Shown: positions 26,493 through 35,801, counted from the first letter of the stretch. The stretch is 61,955 bases of DNA from Bacillus paramycoides (GCF_001884235.1 NZ_MAOI01000087.1:1-61955); one strand, 5' to 3'. A program made the numbers and translations. The notes: generated from the letters alone by a model not told the origin.

Positions 26493-27644
26493 ATGAAAAC
26501 TGTAAGAATTGGGATTATTGGTGCAGGACTTCGGAGTGGTATTGCAAAGTATTGGCATAACCCAGGTGGAAATTCAGTTGTCGTTGCTGCAGCCGATGTT
26601 TCGATAGAAAGATTGAAAACCTTTCAAGAAAAAATTAACCAACATGCATATATTACCACCGATTATAAAGAGTTACTCGCACGCACGGATATTGATGCTG
26701 TTGCCATTTTGTCTCCCGATTATTTACATGAAGAGCATGCCATTGCGGCACTTCAAGCTGGTAAGCACGTCTATTGTGAAAAGCCCTTAGCGATCACAGT
26801 AGAAGGATGTGACCGGATTATCGAACAAGCGGAAAAGTCTGGAAAGCATTTAATGGTTGGTTTTAATATGCGTTATATGAGTATGTACCAAACAATGAAA
26901 GAGATTATTGATTCAGGGGTAATCGGTGATCTTAAAGCCGTTTGGGTAAGACATTTTGTCGGATTTGGCGGATACTATTATTACCATGACTGGCATGGAA
27001 CAGCTAAAAATACGACTTCGCTTTTATTGCAAAAGGGTTCTCATGATCTTGATGTGATCCATTGGATTACTGGAAAATATACAAAAAATGTTTCGGCTTT
27101 TGGGGGACTAGATTTTTACGGTGGAGATAAACCAAATACATTAACCTGTCCTACTTGTGATGAAAAGGATACTTGTACGGAAGCGAGTCTGAACGTATTA
27201 ACCCAATGCGCTTTCCGAGAAGAAATCGATGTTGAGGACAATAATATGTTGATTATGGAACTTGAAGGCGGAATTAAAGCTTCCTACTTGCAATGCCACT
27301 TTACACCAGATTATTCAAGAAACTATACCTTTATCGGTACAAAAGGCAGAGTAGAGAATGATGATGTAAATGAAAAAGTATATGTGAAAACGAGAAAATC
27401 AAACTCCTGGAATGAACTTAGCGACATAACCTATGACATGAAAAAAGAACAAGGCAGCCACGGTGGTGCGGATCCCAAAATATGCAGAGACTTTGTCGAA
27501 CTAGTTTTAAACAACAAGCAGCCTTTAACCACACCATATGCGGGAAGAATGAGTGTTGCGGTCGGCTGTGCAGCGACTGAGTCCATTCGCTCTGGTGGAA
27601 AGGTTATTAAGATCGGTCAAGGTTCAACTGTCAAGTATGTGTGA
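26493..27644 (+). CDS. Gfo/Idh/MocA-family sugar oxidoreductase
   Basis: The 383-residue protein has an N-terminal Rossmann fold (RIGIIGAGLRSG) and the family signature AGKHVYCEKPLAIT, followed by the C-terminal beta-sheet substrate domain. A CPTCDEKDTC stretch near residue 230 may bind metal or form disulfides. Such enzymes oxidise or epimerise sugars or sugar derivatives with NAD(P). AGGAGG lies 9 nt before the ATG. It is the first gene of a six-gene transport and hydrolysis cassette, so the substrate is probably released from the imported galactoside. Confidence 0.88.
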   Translation: MKTVRIGIIGAGLRSGIAKYWHNPGGNSVVVAAADVSIERLKTFQEKINQHAYITTDYKELLARTDIDAVAILSPDYLHEEHAIAALQAGKHVYCEKPLAITVEGCDRIIEQAEKSGKHLMVGFNMRYMSMYQTMKEIIDSGVIGDLKAVWVRHFVGFGGYYYYHDWHGTAKNTTSLLLQKGSHDLDVIHWITGKYTKNVSAFGGLDFYGGDKPNTLTCPTCDEKDTCTEASLNVLTQCAFREEIDVEDNNMLIMELEGGIKASYLQCHFTPDYSRNYTFIGTKGRVENDDVNEKVYVKTRKSNSWNELSDITYDMKKEQGSHGGADPKICRDFVELVLNNKQPLTTPYAGRMSVAVGCAATESIRSGGKVIKIGQGSTVKYV

Positions 27645-27674
27645 TTAGCTTCTGTATGAGAAGGGGGAGAGAAT

Positions 27675-28658
27675 TTGGAAAAAATTATTCAAAGCGAGAC
27701 TCGTATGCAACACGCTAACATATTAGAAAAAAAATCAGAAGCGTCTTTGTCAAAGTGGACAATTTTACAGAAGTCGTTCCGTAAAAATTGGGAACTTTAT
27801 TTATTGATTTCTCCTGTAATCGCTTACTTTATTGTGTTTCATTATATCCCAATGTACGGCGTGCAAATTGCTTTTAAAGATTTTATTGCAACGCTAGGGA
27901 TATGGGATAGTCCATGGGTAGGGATGAAACACTTTGAGCGTTTTTTTAATAGTTACTATTTTTGGAGACTTATTAAAAATACGTTGATTATTGGTATTTA
28001 TACACTAGCAGTAGCATTCCCGATTCCAATCATCATTGCCCTCATGCTAAATGAAGTAAGAAATTCTAAGTTTAAAAAATTCGTACAAACCATTATTTAT
28101 GCTCCTCACTTTTTATCTACAGTAGTAGTAGTCGGGATGTTAATCCTTTTTTTAAAGCCGGATGGATTAATCAATCAAATTATTATTCTAGTGGGTGGAA
28201 AACCAATCGCATTTATGTCGGAACCAAGTTGGTTTAAAACATTATACGTGTTTTCCGATGTATGGCAAACCATGGGGTGGAGTTCTATTATTTATCTTTC
28301 TGCTTTAACTGCTGTTGACTATTCCTTACATGAATCAGCAATGATTGACGGTGCTTCGAGATTTCAAAGAATATGGCATATTAATATCCCAACGATTATG
28401 CCAACGATTATTATTCTATTTATTCTAAATGCAGGATCTGTTATGTCAGTTGGATTTGAAAAAGTTTTCTTAATGCAAAATACCCTAAACATGTCGACAT
28501 CAGACGTTATATCTACCTTTGTTTATCGCAGCGGTATCGAACAAGCTGAATACAGCTTTTCTGCTGCAATAGGGTTATTCAACTCAATCATAAATTTCAT
28601 TATGCTTGTAATGGTGAATTTCTTTGCTAAAAAAATCAATCAAACAAGTCTATGGTAG
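27675..28658 (+). CDS. lplB: LplB-type sugar ABC transporter permease
   Basis: This 327-residue permease has six membrane helices, with the start region SPVIAYFIVFHYIPMYGVQI and the EAA loop (ESAMIDGASRFQRIWHINIP) that docks the ATPase. It closely fits LplB/YtcP-class permeases used for complex polysaccharide fragments. Translation probably begins at TTG 27675, since GGGGGAG lies 5 nt upstream. No ATPase is encoded in the cassette. Confidence 0.92.
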   Translation: MEKIIQSETRMQHANILEKKSEASLSKWTILQKSFRKNWELYLLISPVIAYFIVFHYIPMYGVQIAFKDFIATLGIWDSPWVGMKHFERFFNSYYFWRLIKNTLIIGIYTLAVAFPIPIIIALMLNEVRNSKFKKFVQTIIYAPHFLSTVVVVGMLILFLKPDGLINQIIILVGGKPIAFMSEPSWFKTLYVFSDVWQTMGWSSIIYLSALTAVDYSLHESAMIDGASRFQRIWHINIPTIMPTIIILFILNAGSVMSVGFEKVFLMQNTLNMSTSDVISTFVYRSGIEQAEYSFSAAIGLFNSIINFIMLVMVNFFAKKINQTSLW

Positions 28659-28671
28659 GTGGTGAACTAGA

Positions 28672-29553
28672 TTGGAAAATACAGCATCCGATAAAGTTTT
28701 TAATTTTTTCAATTATTTCTTTTTAACAATCATCGCATTACTGGTTGTTTATCCTTTGATCTTTATCATAAGCGCGTCGCTTAGCAATCCACTCCATGTG
28801 TTAAACGGAGAAATTTGGTTTTGGCCAAAGGGGTTAAATTTCGACGCGTACAAAAAATTATTTTCAAATCATGATATTATAAACGGATTTCTCAATACGG
28901 TTAAATATACGGTGGTAGGGACTGCTATTAATGTAGTATTAACGATTATGGCAGCGTATCCACTTTCTAGGGCAGACTTTGTTGGCCGTAATGTGATTAT
29001 GGGAATATTTGTTTTCACGATGTTTTTTAGCGGTGGTTTAATTCCTAGCTATTTGCTTATCAAAAATCTTGGAATGATTGATACTTTTTGGGTAATGGTT
29101 ATTCCTAATGCCGTATCTGTTTTTAATATTATTATTATGCGGACGTTTTTCCAAACGACCATTCCACTTGAACTTCAAGAAGCGGCCATGATTGATGGCG
29201 CAGGAAATATTAGAATTCTACTGAAAATAGTTTTGCCTCTTTCTATGCCTGTTATTGCCGTTATGATTTTATTCTATGCAGTTGCACACTGGAATTCTTA
29301 TTTTACAGCATTAATTTATTTACAAAATAAAGAACTTTTTCCACTTCAATTAATCTTAAGGGAGATTCTTATTCAAAGCCAAACGAGTGATATGGTTAAA
29401 TCAACGAGTGAAAGCTTCTTAAAGCAGCAGATGAGTGTGGAAGGACTGAAATATGCGGTTTTAATTTTTGCGAACTTACCAATGTTGAGTTTGTATCCAT
29501 TCTTACAAAGGTATTTTGTTAAAGGATTTTTGGTTGGATCTATTAAAGGATAA
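28672..29553 (+). CDS. lplC: LplC/YtcP-type sugar ABC transporter permease
   Basis: The 293-residue partner permease has six helices and the EAA motif ELQEAAMIDGAGNIRILLKI. The family ending RYFVKGFLVGSIKG is present. It also appears to start at TTG (28672), with AGGTGGTG six bases upstream. It follows lplB by 13 bp and precedes the binding protein by 17 bp. Confidence 0.93.
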   Translation: MENTASDKVFNFFNYFFLTIIALLVVYPLIFIISASLSNPLHVLNGEIWFWPKGLNFDAYKKLFSNHDIINGFLNTVKYTVVGTAINVVLTIMAAYPLSRADFVGRNVIMGIFVFTMFFSGGLIPSYLLIKNLGMIDTFWVMVIPNAVSVFNIIIMRTFFQTTIPLELQEAAMIDGAGNIRILLKIVLPLSMPVIAVMILFYAVAHWNSYFTALIYLQNKELFPLQLILREILIQSQTSDMVKSTSESFLKQQMSVEGLKYAVLIFANLPMLSLYPFLQRYFVKGFLVGSIKG

Positions 29554-29570
29554 AATCAGGGGGTTGCGAA

Positions 29571-31202
29571 ATGAAGAATAAAAAGAAAAAAGCTAGTATT
29601 CTATCGTTTGTTCTAATGAGTTCACTCGTATTAGGCGCATGTTCCAACGAGAAAACCACTGCCGAAAAGAAAGACGATAAAAAGGAACCCACAATATCTA
29701 ATTTAAATCAAACTGGAATGCCCATTGCAAAAGATAAGATTGAGTTGGAAGGCTTTGCGGGAAAGTTTTTTCAATCACAGGATTGGAACAATTTAATGCT
29801 TTGGCAAGAATATGAAAAAATGACCAATATTCATATTAAGTGGGATGCTGTCCAAACACAAAGTTTGAAGGAAAAACGAAATCTCATGCTTGCAAGCGGT
29901 GAGTATCCAGATGTACTATTCGCAGCTGCAGTGCCGAAGACGGATTTAATAAAATTTGGCCAGCAGGGTGTATTTATTCCTCTAAATGACTTAATTGATA
30001 AGTATGCTCCGAATTTTAAAAAGATTATGGAAAAATACCCTTTAGTGAAAAAAGGGATTACGATGCCTAATGGAAAAATTTATGGGTTTCCGGCTTTTTA
30101 TGATCCTGAATTCAAGGGGCTCATTTATGGAACACCATGGATTAAAAAGGAATGGCTTGATAAATTAGGATTGAAAGAACCAACGACTCTTGATGAATTT
30201 GAATCCGTATTACAAGCCATAAAAGACGGTGATCCAAATGGTAATGGAAAAGCAGACGAAATTCCTTGGGGCGGGGCATATGGAATCGATGAATTTATTT
30301 ACGCCTTAAAAGGATCTTTCGGCTTAAATAATCATGGAATTGCGAATCCAAATGTTGACTTAGATCCGAAAACAAAAAAAATGCGCTATGTACCGACTGC
30401 TGATGGATATAAAGAGCTACTGCAATATTTAAACAAGCTTTATACTAAAGGTCTAATTGATAAAGAAATCTTCACTCTTAAAACGGAAGAGTTTAGTGCG
30501 AAAGCTTCAAAGAATACCTTTGGCGTCATAAACGGAGTTGATCCTGGGACGACAGAAAATCTGAGTGGCTTTGTGGGAATGCCTGTATTAAAAGGCCCTC
30601 ATGGAGATCGATTAAATACAGCAGTTGGTTCACCTTTAGGAAACATAGGGATGTTTGTTATTACGAATCAGAATAAGAGTCCTGAAGCGACGGTAAGGTG
30701 GATCGATCATTTCTATAGTGATGAAGGATCAAAAATGTTCTTTATGGGCTTCGAAGGTAAGACTTATACCAAAGATCCAACAACGGGTAAATTGGATTAT
30801 GTTGATGAAATTAAAAAGAATCCGGATGGATTAACGCTAGACCAAGCAGTAAGTAAATACCTAACATGGCCTGGTGGTTATTACCCTGGTTTTGTTAAGC
30901 AAAAATACTTTAACGGGGCAGAAAGCAAAGAGGCTACAACCGCAAATGCTCAACAAGCAGAACCGCTATCGCTTAAATTGGATGATGTTTGGCCGGCGTT
31001 TAACTTTACGGTAGAAGAACAGAGTGAGTTAACACCAATTTCAACCGATATGGATACGTATCTGAAAGAAATGACAGCAAACTTTATTACAGGAAAAGCA
31101 GATTTCTCTAAATGGAATGAATATAAAAGTACGTTAGAAAAAATGGGCGTTAAACGTTATATAGAAATTTATGAAGCAGCATACAAGAGAATGGAAAAAT
31201 AA
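29571..31202 (+). CDS. LplA-type solute-binding lipoprotein
   Basis: This 543-residue extracellular receptor has a lipoprotein signal (lipobox LVLGAC, Cys about residue 24) and a large periplasmic-binding fold typical of LplA/YtcQ receptors that bind oligosaccharides. AGGGGG precedes the ATG. It would deliver its ligand to LplB and LplC. A strong hairpin directly downstream may enrich its transcript over the following yesL gene. Confidence 0.9.
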   Translation: MKNKKKKASILSFVLMSSLVLGACSNEKTTAEKKDDKKEPTISNLNQTGMPIAKDKIELEGFAGKFFQSQDWNNLMLWQEYEKMTNIHIKWDAVQTQSLKEKRNLMLASGEYPDVLFAAAVPKTDLIKFGQQGVFIPLNDLIDKYAPNFKKIMEKYPLVKKGITMPNGKIYGFPAFYDPEFKGLIYGTPWIKKEWLDKLGLKEPTTLDEFESVLQAIKDGDPNGNGKADEIPWGGAYGIDEFIYALKGSFGLNNHGIANPNVDLDPKTKKMRYVPTADGYKELLQYLNKLYTKGLIDKEIFTLKTEEFSAKASKNTFGVINGVDPGTTENLSGFVGMPVLKGPHGDRLNTAVGSPLGNIGMFVITNQNKSPEATVRWIDHFYSDEGSKMFFMGFEGKTYTKDPTTGKLDYVDEIKKNPDGLTLDQAVSKYLTWPGGYYPGFVKQKYFNGAESKEATTANAQQAEPLSLKLDDVWPAFNFTVEEQSELTPISTDMDTYLKEMTANFITGKADFSKWNEYKSTLEKMGVKRYIEIYEAAYKRMEK

Positions 31203-31217
31203 AAAAGTTGATTGAAC

Positions 31218-31250
31218 CGTACGGATGATATTGGCTCTCCGTACGTGTTT
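31218..31250 (+). terminator. Intra-operon hairpin/attenuator
   Basis: CGTACGGA and TCCGTACG form a stem with a 12-nt loop, followed by TGTTTTCTTCTT. It lies between the binding-protein gene and yesL. Confidence 0.65.
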
Positions 31251-31269
31251 TCTTCTTAGGAAGAGGGTT

Positions 31270-31986
31270 ATGGTGTTTATGGAAACTAATGGTCTAATAT
31301 GGAAGTTTTATAATTTTTCGGAAATTGTTATGAAAATAGCCATTTTTCAAATCATTTGGATCGCCCTGACTTTAATGGGGGGCATTATCCTAGGGCTGAT
31401 GCCGGCAACTGTAGGGTTATTTACAGTCATAAGGAAATGGCGGATGGGAAACGAACAACTCCGTTCATTAGTTGAAATTTATTGGATTACTTTCCGAAAA
31501 GAGTTTTGGAAAGCGAACACCATAGGCTTTGCTTTGTTTTCCATTGGGTTCCTGATCTATCTAAACTTCTCCATTATTCGATTTACCAATGGGCTCATGC
31601 ATCTATTATTATTTATTTGCATTATCACGTTTAGTATTCTTTTTTTAATCCTACTAATATATGTTATCCCTGTTTTTGTTCATTTTGAATTTAAGCTGCA
31701 GCAATACTTGACGATGTCCTTATTATTAGGAATATCCTTCCCGTTCCATACGATACTATTAGCTGTCGGTTACTATATTTTATTTAGGTTGTTTTTGTGG
31801 GTTCCAGGTTTAATTCCATTTTTTAGCGTTAGTGTTGTAGCCTTTTTTACTATGTGGGTGTCAATGAATATATTTCATACGATGGAGAATAAAGTGAGAG
31901 AGACTTCCAACTTTAAATTGTCCAGTTTGAATCCGTTCTTTCATAAAAAAACATTACCATCTGAAAACCAGACTAAGGAAGTTTAA
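31270..31986 (+). CDS. YesL-family (DUF624) membrane protein
   Basis: The 238-residue protein has about five membrane helices and the family-type beginning ETNGLIWKFYNFSEIVMKIA. DUF624/YesL proteins accompany LplABC-type transporters and polysaccharide-degradation operons in Bacillus; their function is unknown. AGGAAG lies six bases before the ATG at 31270; the ATG three codons later is an alternative. It sits between the binding protein and the beta-galactosidase. Confidence 0.82.
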   Translation: MVFMETNGLIWKFYNFSEIVMKIAIFQIIWIALTLMGGIILGLMPATVGLFTVIRKWRMGNEQLRSLVEIYWITFRKEFWKANTIGFALFSIGFLIYLNFSIIRFTNGLMHLLLFICIITFSILFLILLIYVIPVFVHFEFKLQQYLTMSLLLGISFPFHTILLAVGYYILFRLFLWVPGLIPFFSVSVVAFFTMWVSMNIFHTMENKVRETSNFKLSSLNPFFHKKTLPSENQTKEV

Positions 31987-32117
31987 GGGACTCTAACAAA
32001 TATAGAAAAACCAATATTTACATTTTTCGTTATTAGCGATATCCAATTAACATGCTGGCAGAAGTTCCGTTTGCTACTAAGCTATAAAACTGTTACTAAG
32101 AATTTTGGAGGGAAATC

Positions 32118-34721
32118 ATGATAACTTATGATAAAAAAAGCTGGAAGATTCATAATAAGAGAATCTTCATTTTATCTGCTGCCATCCACTATTTCCGTCT
32201 TCCAAGGGCTGAGTGGGATGAGGTTTTAGAAAAAGCAAAAGCTGGGGGATGTAATACAATTGAAACCTATATTCCGTGGAATTTCCATGAGATGAAGGAA
32301 GGCGAATGGGATTTCTCTGGCGACAAAGATTTAGCGCATTTTCTTCAATTATGCGCTGATAAAGGATTATATGTCATTGCAAGACCTGGTCCATATATTT
32401 GTGCAGAATGGGATTTTGGCGGATTTCCGTGGTGGCTCTCTACGAAAAAGGATATTCAATATCGTTCGGCACAGCCTAGTTTTTTACACTATGTAGATCA
32501 ATATTTTGATCAGGTTATTTCAATTATTGATGAGTATCAATTAACGAAAAATGGTTCAGTTATCATGGTTCAGATTGAAAATGAATTCCAAGCTTACGGT
32601 AAACCTGATAAGCAATATATGGAATACCTGCGGGATGGTATGATTGCAAGGGGCATTGAGGTACCATTCGTTACATGCTATGGAGCAGTCGATGGTGCTG
32701 TGGAGTTCCGCAATTTTTGGTCGGGTGCCAACCGTGCCGCTGAGATTTTAGATGAACGATTTACCGATCAGCCGAAAGGTGTCATGGAGTTTTGGATTGG
32801 TTGGTTTGAACACTGGGGTGGAAATAAAGCGAATCAAAAAACACCCCAGCAGCTTGAACGTGAGTGTTACCAGCTCTTGAGCAATGGATTTACGGCCATT
32901 AATTATTACATGTATTTTGGTGGCACGAATTTTGATCATTGGGGCGGCCGGACAGTTAGTGAACAGATTTTTTGTACGACAACATATGATTATGATGTCG
33001 CCATTGACGAATATTTACAGCCAACCAGAAAATATGAAGTATTAAAAAGATACCATTCATTTGTCAAATGGCTGGAACCGCTATTCACAAATGCAGAACA
33101 AGCTGCTTCTGATGTGAAGCTGTCAAGTGACCTTAAATCAGAGCGAATTGTCAGTCCTCATGGCGAAGTACTATTTATTGAGAATAATAGGAATGAAAGA
33201 ATGCAATCCCATGTGAGACATGGCAATGAACTTGTTCCGTTTACGATTGAAGCCAATGCCGTTTTACCGATTGTCCGCAATGTTAAGGTAGGAAATCGTT
33301 TTACCATTAAAACATTAACGGGACAGACAACAGGCTTTGATTCTAGGCATGCGGTGATTTATCACGAAAATGGGCAACGTTCTACTTTAGTTTTACAGCT
33401 TGACCAAAAGGCAGAAATTTATTGTCCAACACCAAATCGATTCGAAGAGTTAGAAGACGGCAGTATTGCTTTTTATTTATTTCATGGAAGTCAATCACAA
33501 ACAATAAAGCTTTTATTTAAGGATGGATCCAGCTATTCTATTGAAGTTGTCACAAGAACATCGCTGGAGGTCATTGTACCTGAGCTTGAAAAGGATACTG
33601 CACTAAATAATTTATCATGGAAAACGGCAGATGAACCTCTTTCTTTTTTAACAGGAAAGGTGAAAGAGGCAGAAAAACCGCTTGATTTCAGTAGTTTTGG
33701 ACAGTTTAGCGGCTACTTAGGCTATGAAAGTGAATTTGATACTGAAGAGACGCAAACTACGACGGTTGTCTTTCCTCGCATCGAGGATCCAGTTATGGTT
33801 TTCTGTAATCAGCAATTTGTCGGGAAGCTTAGCAAGCTTGGGGCTGCTGAAATTGAGGTTCCAGTGAAAAAAGGGAAAAATACGTTAACATGCCTCGTTC
33901 AGAATATGGGACGCTTCAACTATTCTCAGGTGGTAGGGGAACCGAAGGGCATTAGTGAGCCGCCAGCACTTAACGGGAAATATTTATCCTTACGAGGAGA
34001 ATGGCAGGTTGAAGGCTGTGGGGTTCAACATCATTTATCGCAAATACCAAGGATTGAAGGGCGTATCGCCTTTTTAAGAACCTTCGAGAATGAGGGTTAT
34101 GATCGAGCGCTTCTCGTTGGTGAAGGCGTTTCGCGTGTTACGGTAAATGGTGAAAAGGGTAAAATTTTGATGGAATGTCAAACGGGCTGGTCAAGAAACA
34201 GTGCTGTTTATGGAGTTGCAGATATAAGTGCTGCCTTAAAGCAAGGAGAAAATGTTTTGGATTTAGATGTTCAGAATATTACTAGTATTCGTCGTTTCGA
34301 CCTTTATTTGTTTAATGAAAAGGAGCAAATTTCTGGCTGGAAAACGAAAGCATTTGCCCAGCAACACGAGGTAAGGGAATGGAAGATTGTTAATAATAGT
34401 GATCAACAAACTATTAATCCCCGCTGGCATAAAAGTAGTTTTACCTGGAACCCTGACAATGGCTCTATTGTAAAGTTTCGTGTGAATCAGTTGAGCAAAG
34501 GATGTTTTTGGGTAAACGGCCAATGTTTAGGAAGGTACTGGAACATTGGACCACAGGAGGATTATAAGATTCCAGCATCCTTACTGAAAGAGCAAAATGA
34601 AATTGTTATTTTTGATGAAGAAGGTTTCGCGCCGGATCATGTTGTGATTCATTCCTACAGCCCATTTGTTCAGTCAGAAAAAAAACAGTTGGTTACAGTC
34701 GAAGCTGGAAGCAAAGAATGA
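32118..34721 (+). CDS. Glycoside hydrolase family 35 beta-galactosidase
   Basis: The 867-residue enzyme removes terminal beta-linked galactose. The GH35 barrel shows SAAIHYFRLPRAEW, ETYIPWNFHE and RPGPYICAEWDFGG. The acid/base Glu is in VQIENEF (Glu156) and the nucleophile in GVMEFWIGWFEHWGG (Glu224). C-terminal beta-sandwich domains follow (CFWVNGQCLGRYWNIGPQ). There is no signal peptide, so it works in the cytoplasm on imported oligosaccharides. TTGGAGGG precedes the ATG. Its stop overlaps the next frame (ATGA). Released galactose could enter the gal operon at 45.7-52.1 kb. Confidence 0.94.
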   Translation: MITYDKKSWKIHNKRIFILSAAIHYFRLPRAEWDEVLEKAKAGGCNTIETYIPWNFHEMKEGEWDFSGDKDLAHFLQLCADKGLYVIARPGPYICAEWDFGGFPWWLSTKKDIQYRSAQPSFLHYVDQYFDQVISIIDEYQLTKNGSVIMVQIENEFQAYGKPDKQYMEYLRDGMIARGIEVPFVTCYGAVDGAVEFRNFWSGANRAAEILDERFTDQPKGVMEFWIGWFEHWGGNKANQKTPQQLERECYQLLSNGFTAINYYMYFGGTNFDHWGGRTVSEQIFCTTTYDYDVAIDEYLQPTRKYEVLKRYHSFVKWLEPLFTNAEQAASDVKLSSDLKSERIVSPHGEVLFIENNRNERMQSHVRHGNELVPFTIEANAVLPIVRNVKVGNRFTIKTLTGQTTGFDSRHAVIYHENGQRSTLVLQLDQKAEIYCPTPNRFEELEDGSIAFYLFHGSQSQTIKLLFKDGSSYSIEVVTRTSLEVIVPELEKDTALNNLSWKTADEPLSFLTGKVKEAEKPLDFSSFGQFSGYLGYESEFDTEETQTTTVVFPRIEDPVMVFCNQQFVGKLSKLGAAEIEVPVKKGKNTLTCLVQNMGRFNYSQVVGEPKGISEPPALNGKYLSLRGEWQVEGCGVQHHLSQIPRIEGRIAFLRTFENEGYDRALLVGEGVSRVTVNGEKGKILMECQTGWSRNSAVYGVADISAALKQGENVLDLDVQNITSIRRFDLYLFNEKEQISGWKTKAFAQQHEVREWKIVNNSDQQTINPRWHKSSFTWNPDNGSIVKFRVNQLSKGCFWVNGQCLGRYWNIGPQEDYKIPASLLKEQNEIVIFDEEGFAPDHVVIHSYSPFVQSEKKQLVTVEAGSKE

Positions 34722-34930
34722 AACTTAAATATGAAGAAAGCTTAACGTCTGCAATGATTTCGGCAAATAGTCATTTAATTGCTTTTGCTGCTGAAAAATC
34801 AAGAATAACAGGTGAAACAATATGTAACAGAATTGCAGAAAACAATGAAACAAGTGAAGGAAGGAATGTAACCTGTATCGTAAGAGTCACCTCAAAATGG
34901 GGAAATATAGGTGAAAAGAATTTTAACTGA
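34718..34930 (+). CDS. Hypothetical 70-residue frame coupled to the GH35 gene
   Basis: It starts at an ATG overlapping the GH35 stop codon (ATGA) and begins MKLKYEESLTSAMISANSHL. The overlap suggests translational coupling, but the protein matches nothing I know and may be the N-terminal stump of a further cassette gene cut at the junction with the GalNAc operon. Confidence 0.35.
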   Translation: MKLKYEESLTSAMISANSHLIAFAAEKSRITGETICNRIAENNETSEGRNVTCIVRVTSKWGNIGEKNFN

Positions 34931-35003
34931 TGGAGAACCGCTTTCCATTTCAATATGAGAAAGTGGTAGTAGTTCCTATTTCCATTCGTTATAATAACCA
35001 TAA

Positions 35004-35019
35004 ACTGGTTATAACAACT
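35004..35019 (+). promoter_or_regulatory. Candidate GntR operator before gntR
   Basis: ACTGGTTATAACAACT fits the dre-like pattern and overlaps an inverted repeat ATAACC/GGTTAT, 22 bp before the regulator's start codon. This suggests autoregulation. Confidence 0.45.
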
Positions 35020-35040
35020 TTATGGATGAGGGAGTAAAAC

Positions 35041-35760
35041 ATGATTGAAAAAGATAATCGAATACCACTATATTATCAACTGCTGGATATTATTGTAGAG
35101 TTAATTGAAACTGGAAAATTACAAGAACATGATAAACTTCCGTCAGAGCGTGAGTTATGTGAGATTCATGATGTAAGCAGAACAACAGTAAGACAGACGA
35201 TGCAAGAGTTAGAGAAAGAAGGATACATTTATAAAAAGCATGGCAAAGGAAGTTTCGTCTCACCTCGTGTATTTAATCAAAGTCTTGTTCGTTTTTATAG
35301 TTTCACAGAAGAAATGAAAAAGTTTGGGAAAGTTCCATCATCAAAAGTAGTATCCTTTACTATTATGAATTGCGACAAGAAAATAGCGAAAATTATGAAG
35401 CTTGAGTTTGAAGAAGAAGTCTATCAAATTACAAGACTAAGGTTAGCTGATAAAGAACCAATGTTGTTTGAAACATCGTATATTCCAGTAAAGTTTTTTC
35501 CATATTTAACGAAGACAGAGCTAGAAGAGACACCAATGTACGAAATTTTTCGTGCAAAATATCAAGTTCATATTACGCGAGCAGTAGAAAATTTCAAAGC
35601 AATCGCAGCAAATGAAGATCATGCAAAATGGTTACAAGTTCAAGCGAATGAACCATCTTTATTGCTAGAGCGAATCGCATATGCAAAAGAAAATATAATG
35701 GAATACACAGAGACGATTGCTAGAGGGGATAAATTTACTTACACAGTCGAATTACAATAA
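35041..35760 (+). CDS. GntR/HutC-family regulator of amino-sugar catabolism
   Basis: The 239-residue protein has an N-terminal winged helix (KLPSERELCEIHDVSRTTVR, QTMQELEKEGYI) and a C-terminal UTRA ligand domain, as in NagR/AgaR2-type regulators that sense sugar phosphates. AGGGAG precedes the ATG. It heads an amino-sugar operon, and dre-like sites occur at 26004, 26082, 35004 and 35786, so it likely controls both that operon and the (now broken) importer upstream. The ligand is inferred to be GalNAc-6-P or GalN-6-P. Confidence 0.9.
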   Translation: MIEKDNRIPLYYQLLDIIVELIETGKLQEHDKLPSERELCEIHDVSRTTVRQTMQELEKEGYIYKKHGKGSFVSPRVFNQSLVRFYSFTEEMKKFGKVPSSKVVSFTIMNCDKKIAKIMKLEFEEEVYQITRLRLADKEPMLFETSYIPVKFFPYLTKTELEETPMYEIFRAKYQVHITRAVENFKAIAANEDHAKWLQVQANEPSLLLERIAYAKENIMEYTETIARGDKFTYTVELQ

Positions 35761-35789
35761 GTATCATTATACTTATTGTAATTCGACTG
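35744..35789. repeat. Perfect 21-bp fold-back overlapping the gntR 3' end
   Basis: Two perfect 21-bp arms (35744-35764 and 35769-35789) are separated by CATT. The left arm contains the last codons of gntR. There is no T-run, so it is not a standard terminator; it could be an RNA stability or processing element. Confidence 0.85.
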
Positions 35790-35801
35790 GTAATGATGAC
35801 G
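35786..35801 (+). promoter_or_regulatory. Candidate GntR operator between gntR and agaS
   Basis: ACTGGTAATGATGACG resembles the dre-like sites and lies 37 bp before the agaS start. Confidence 0.4.
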
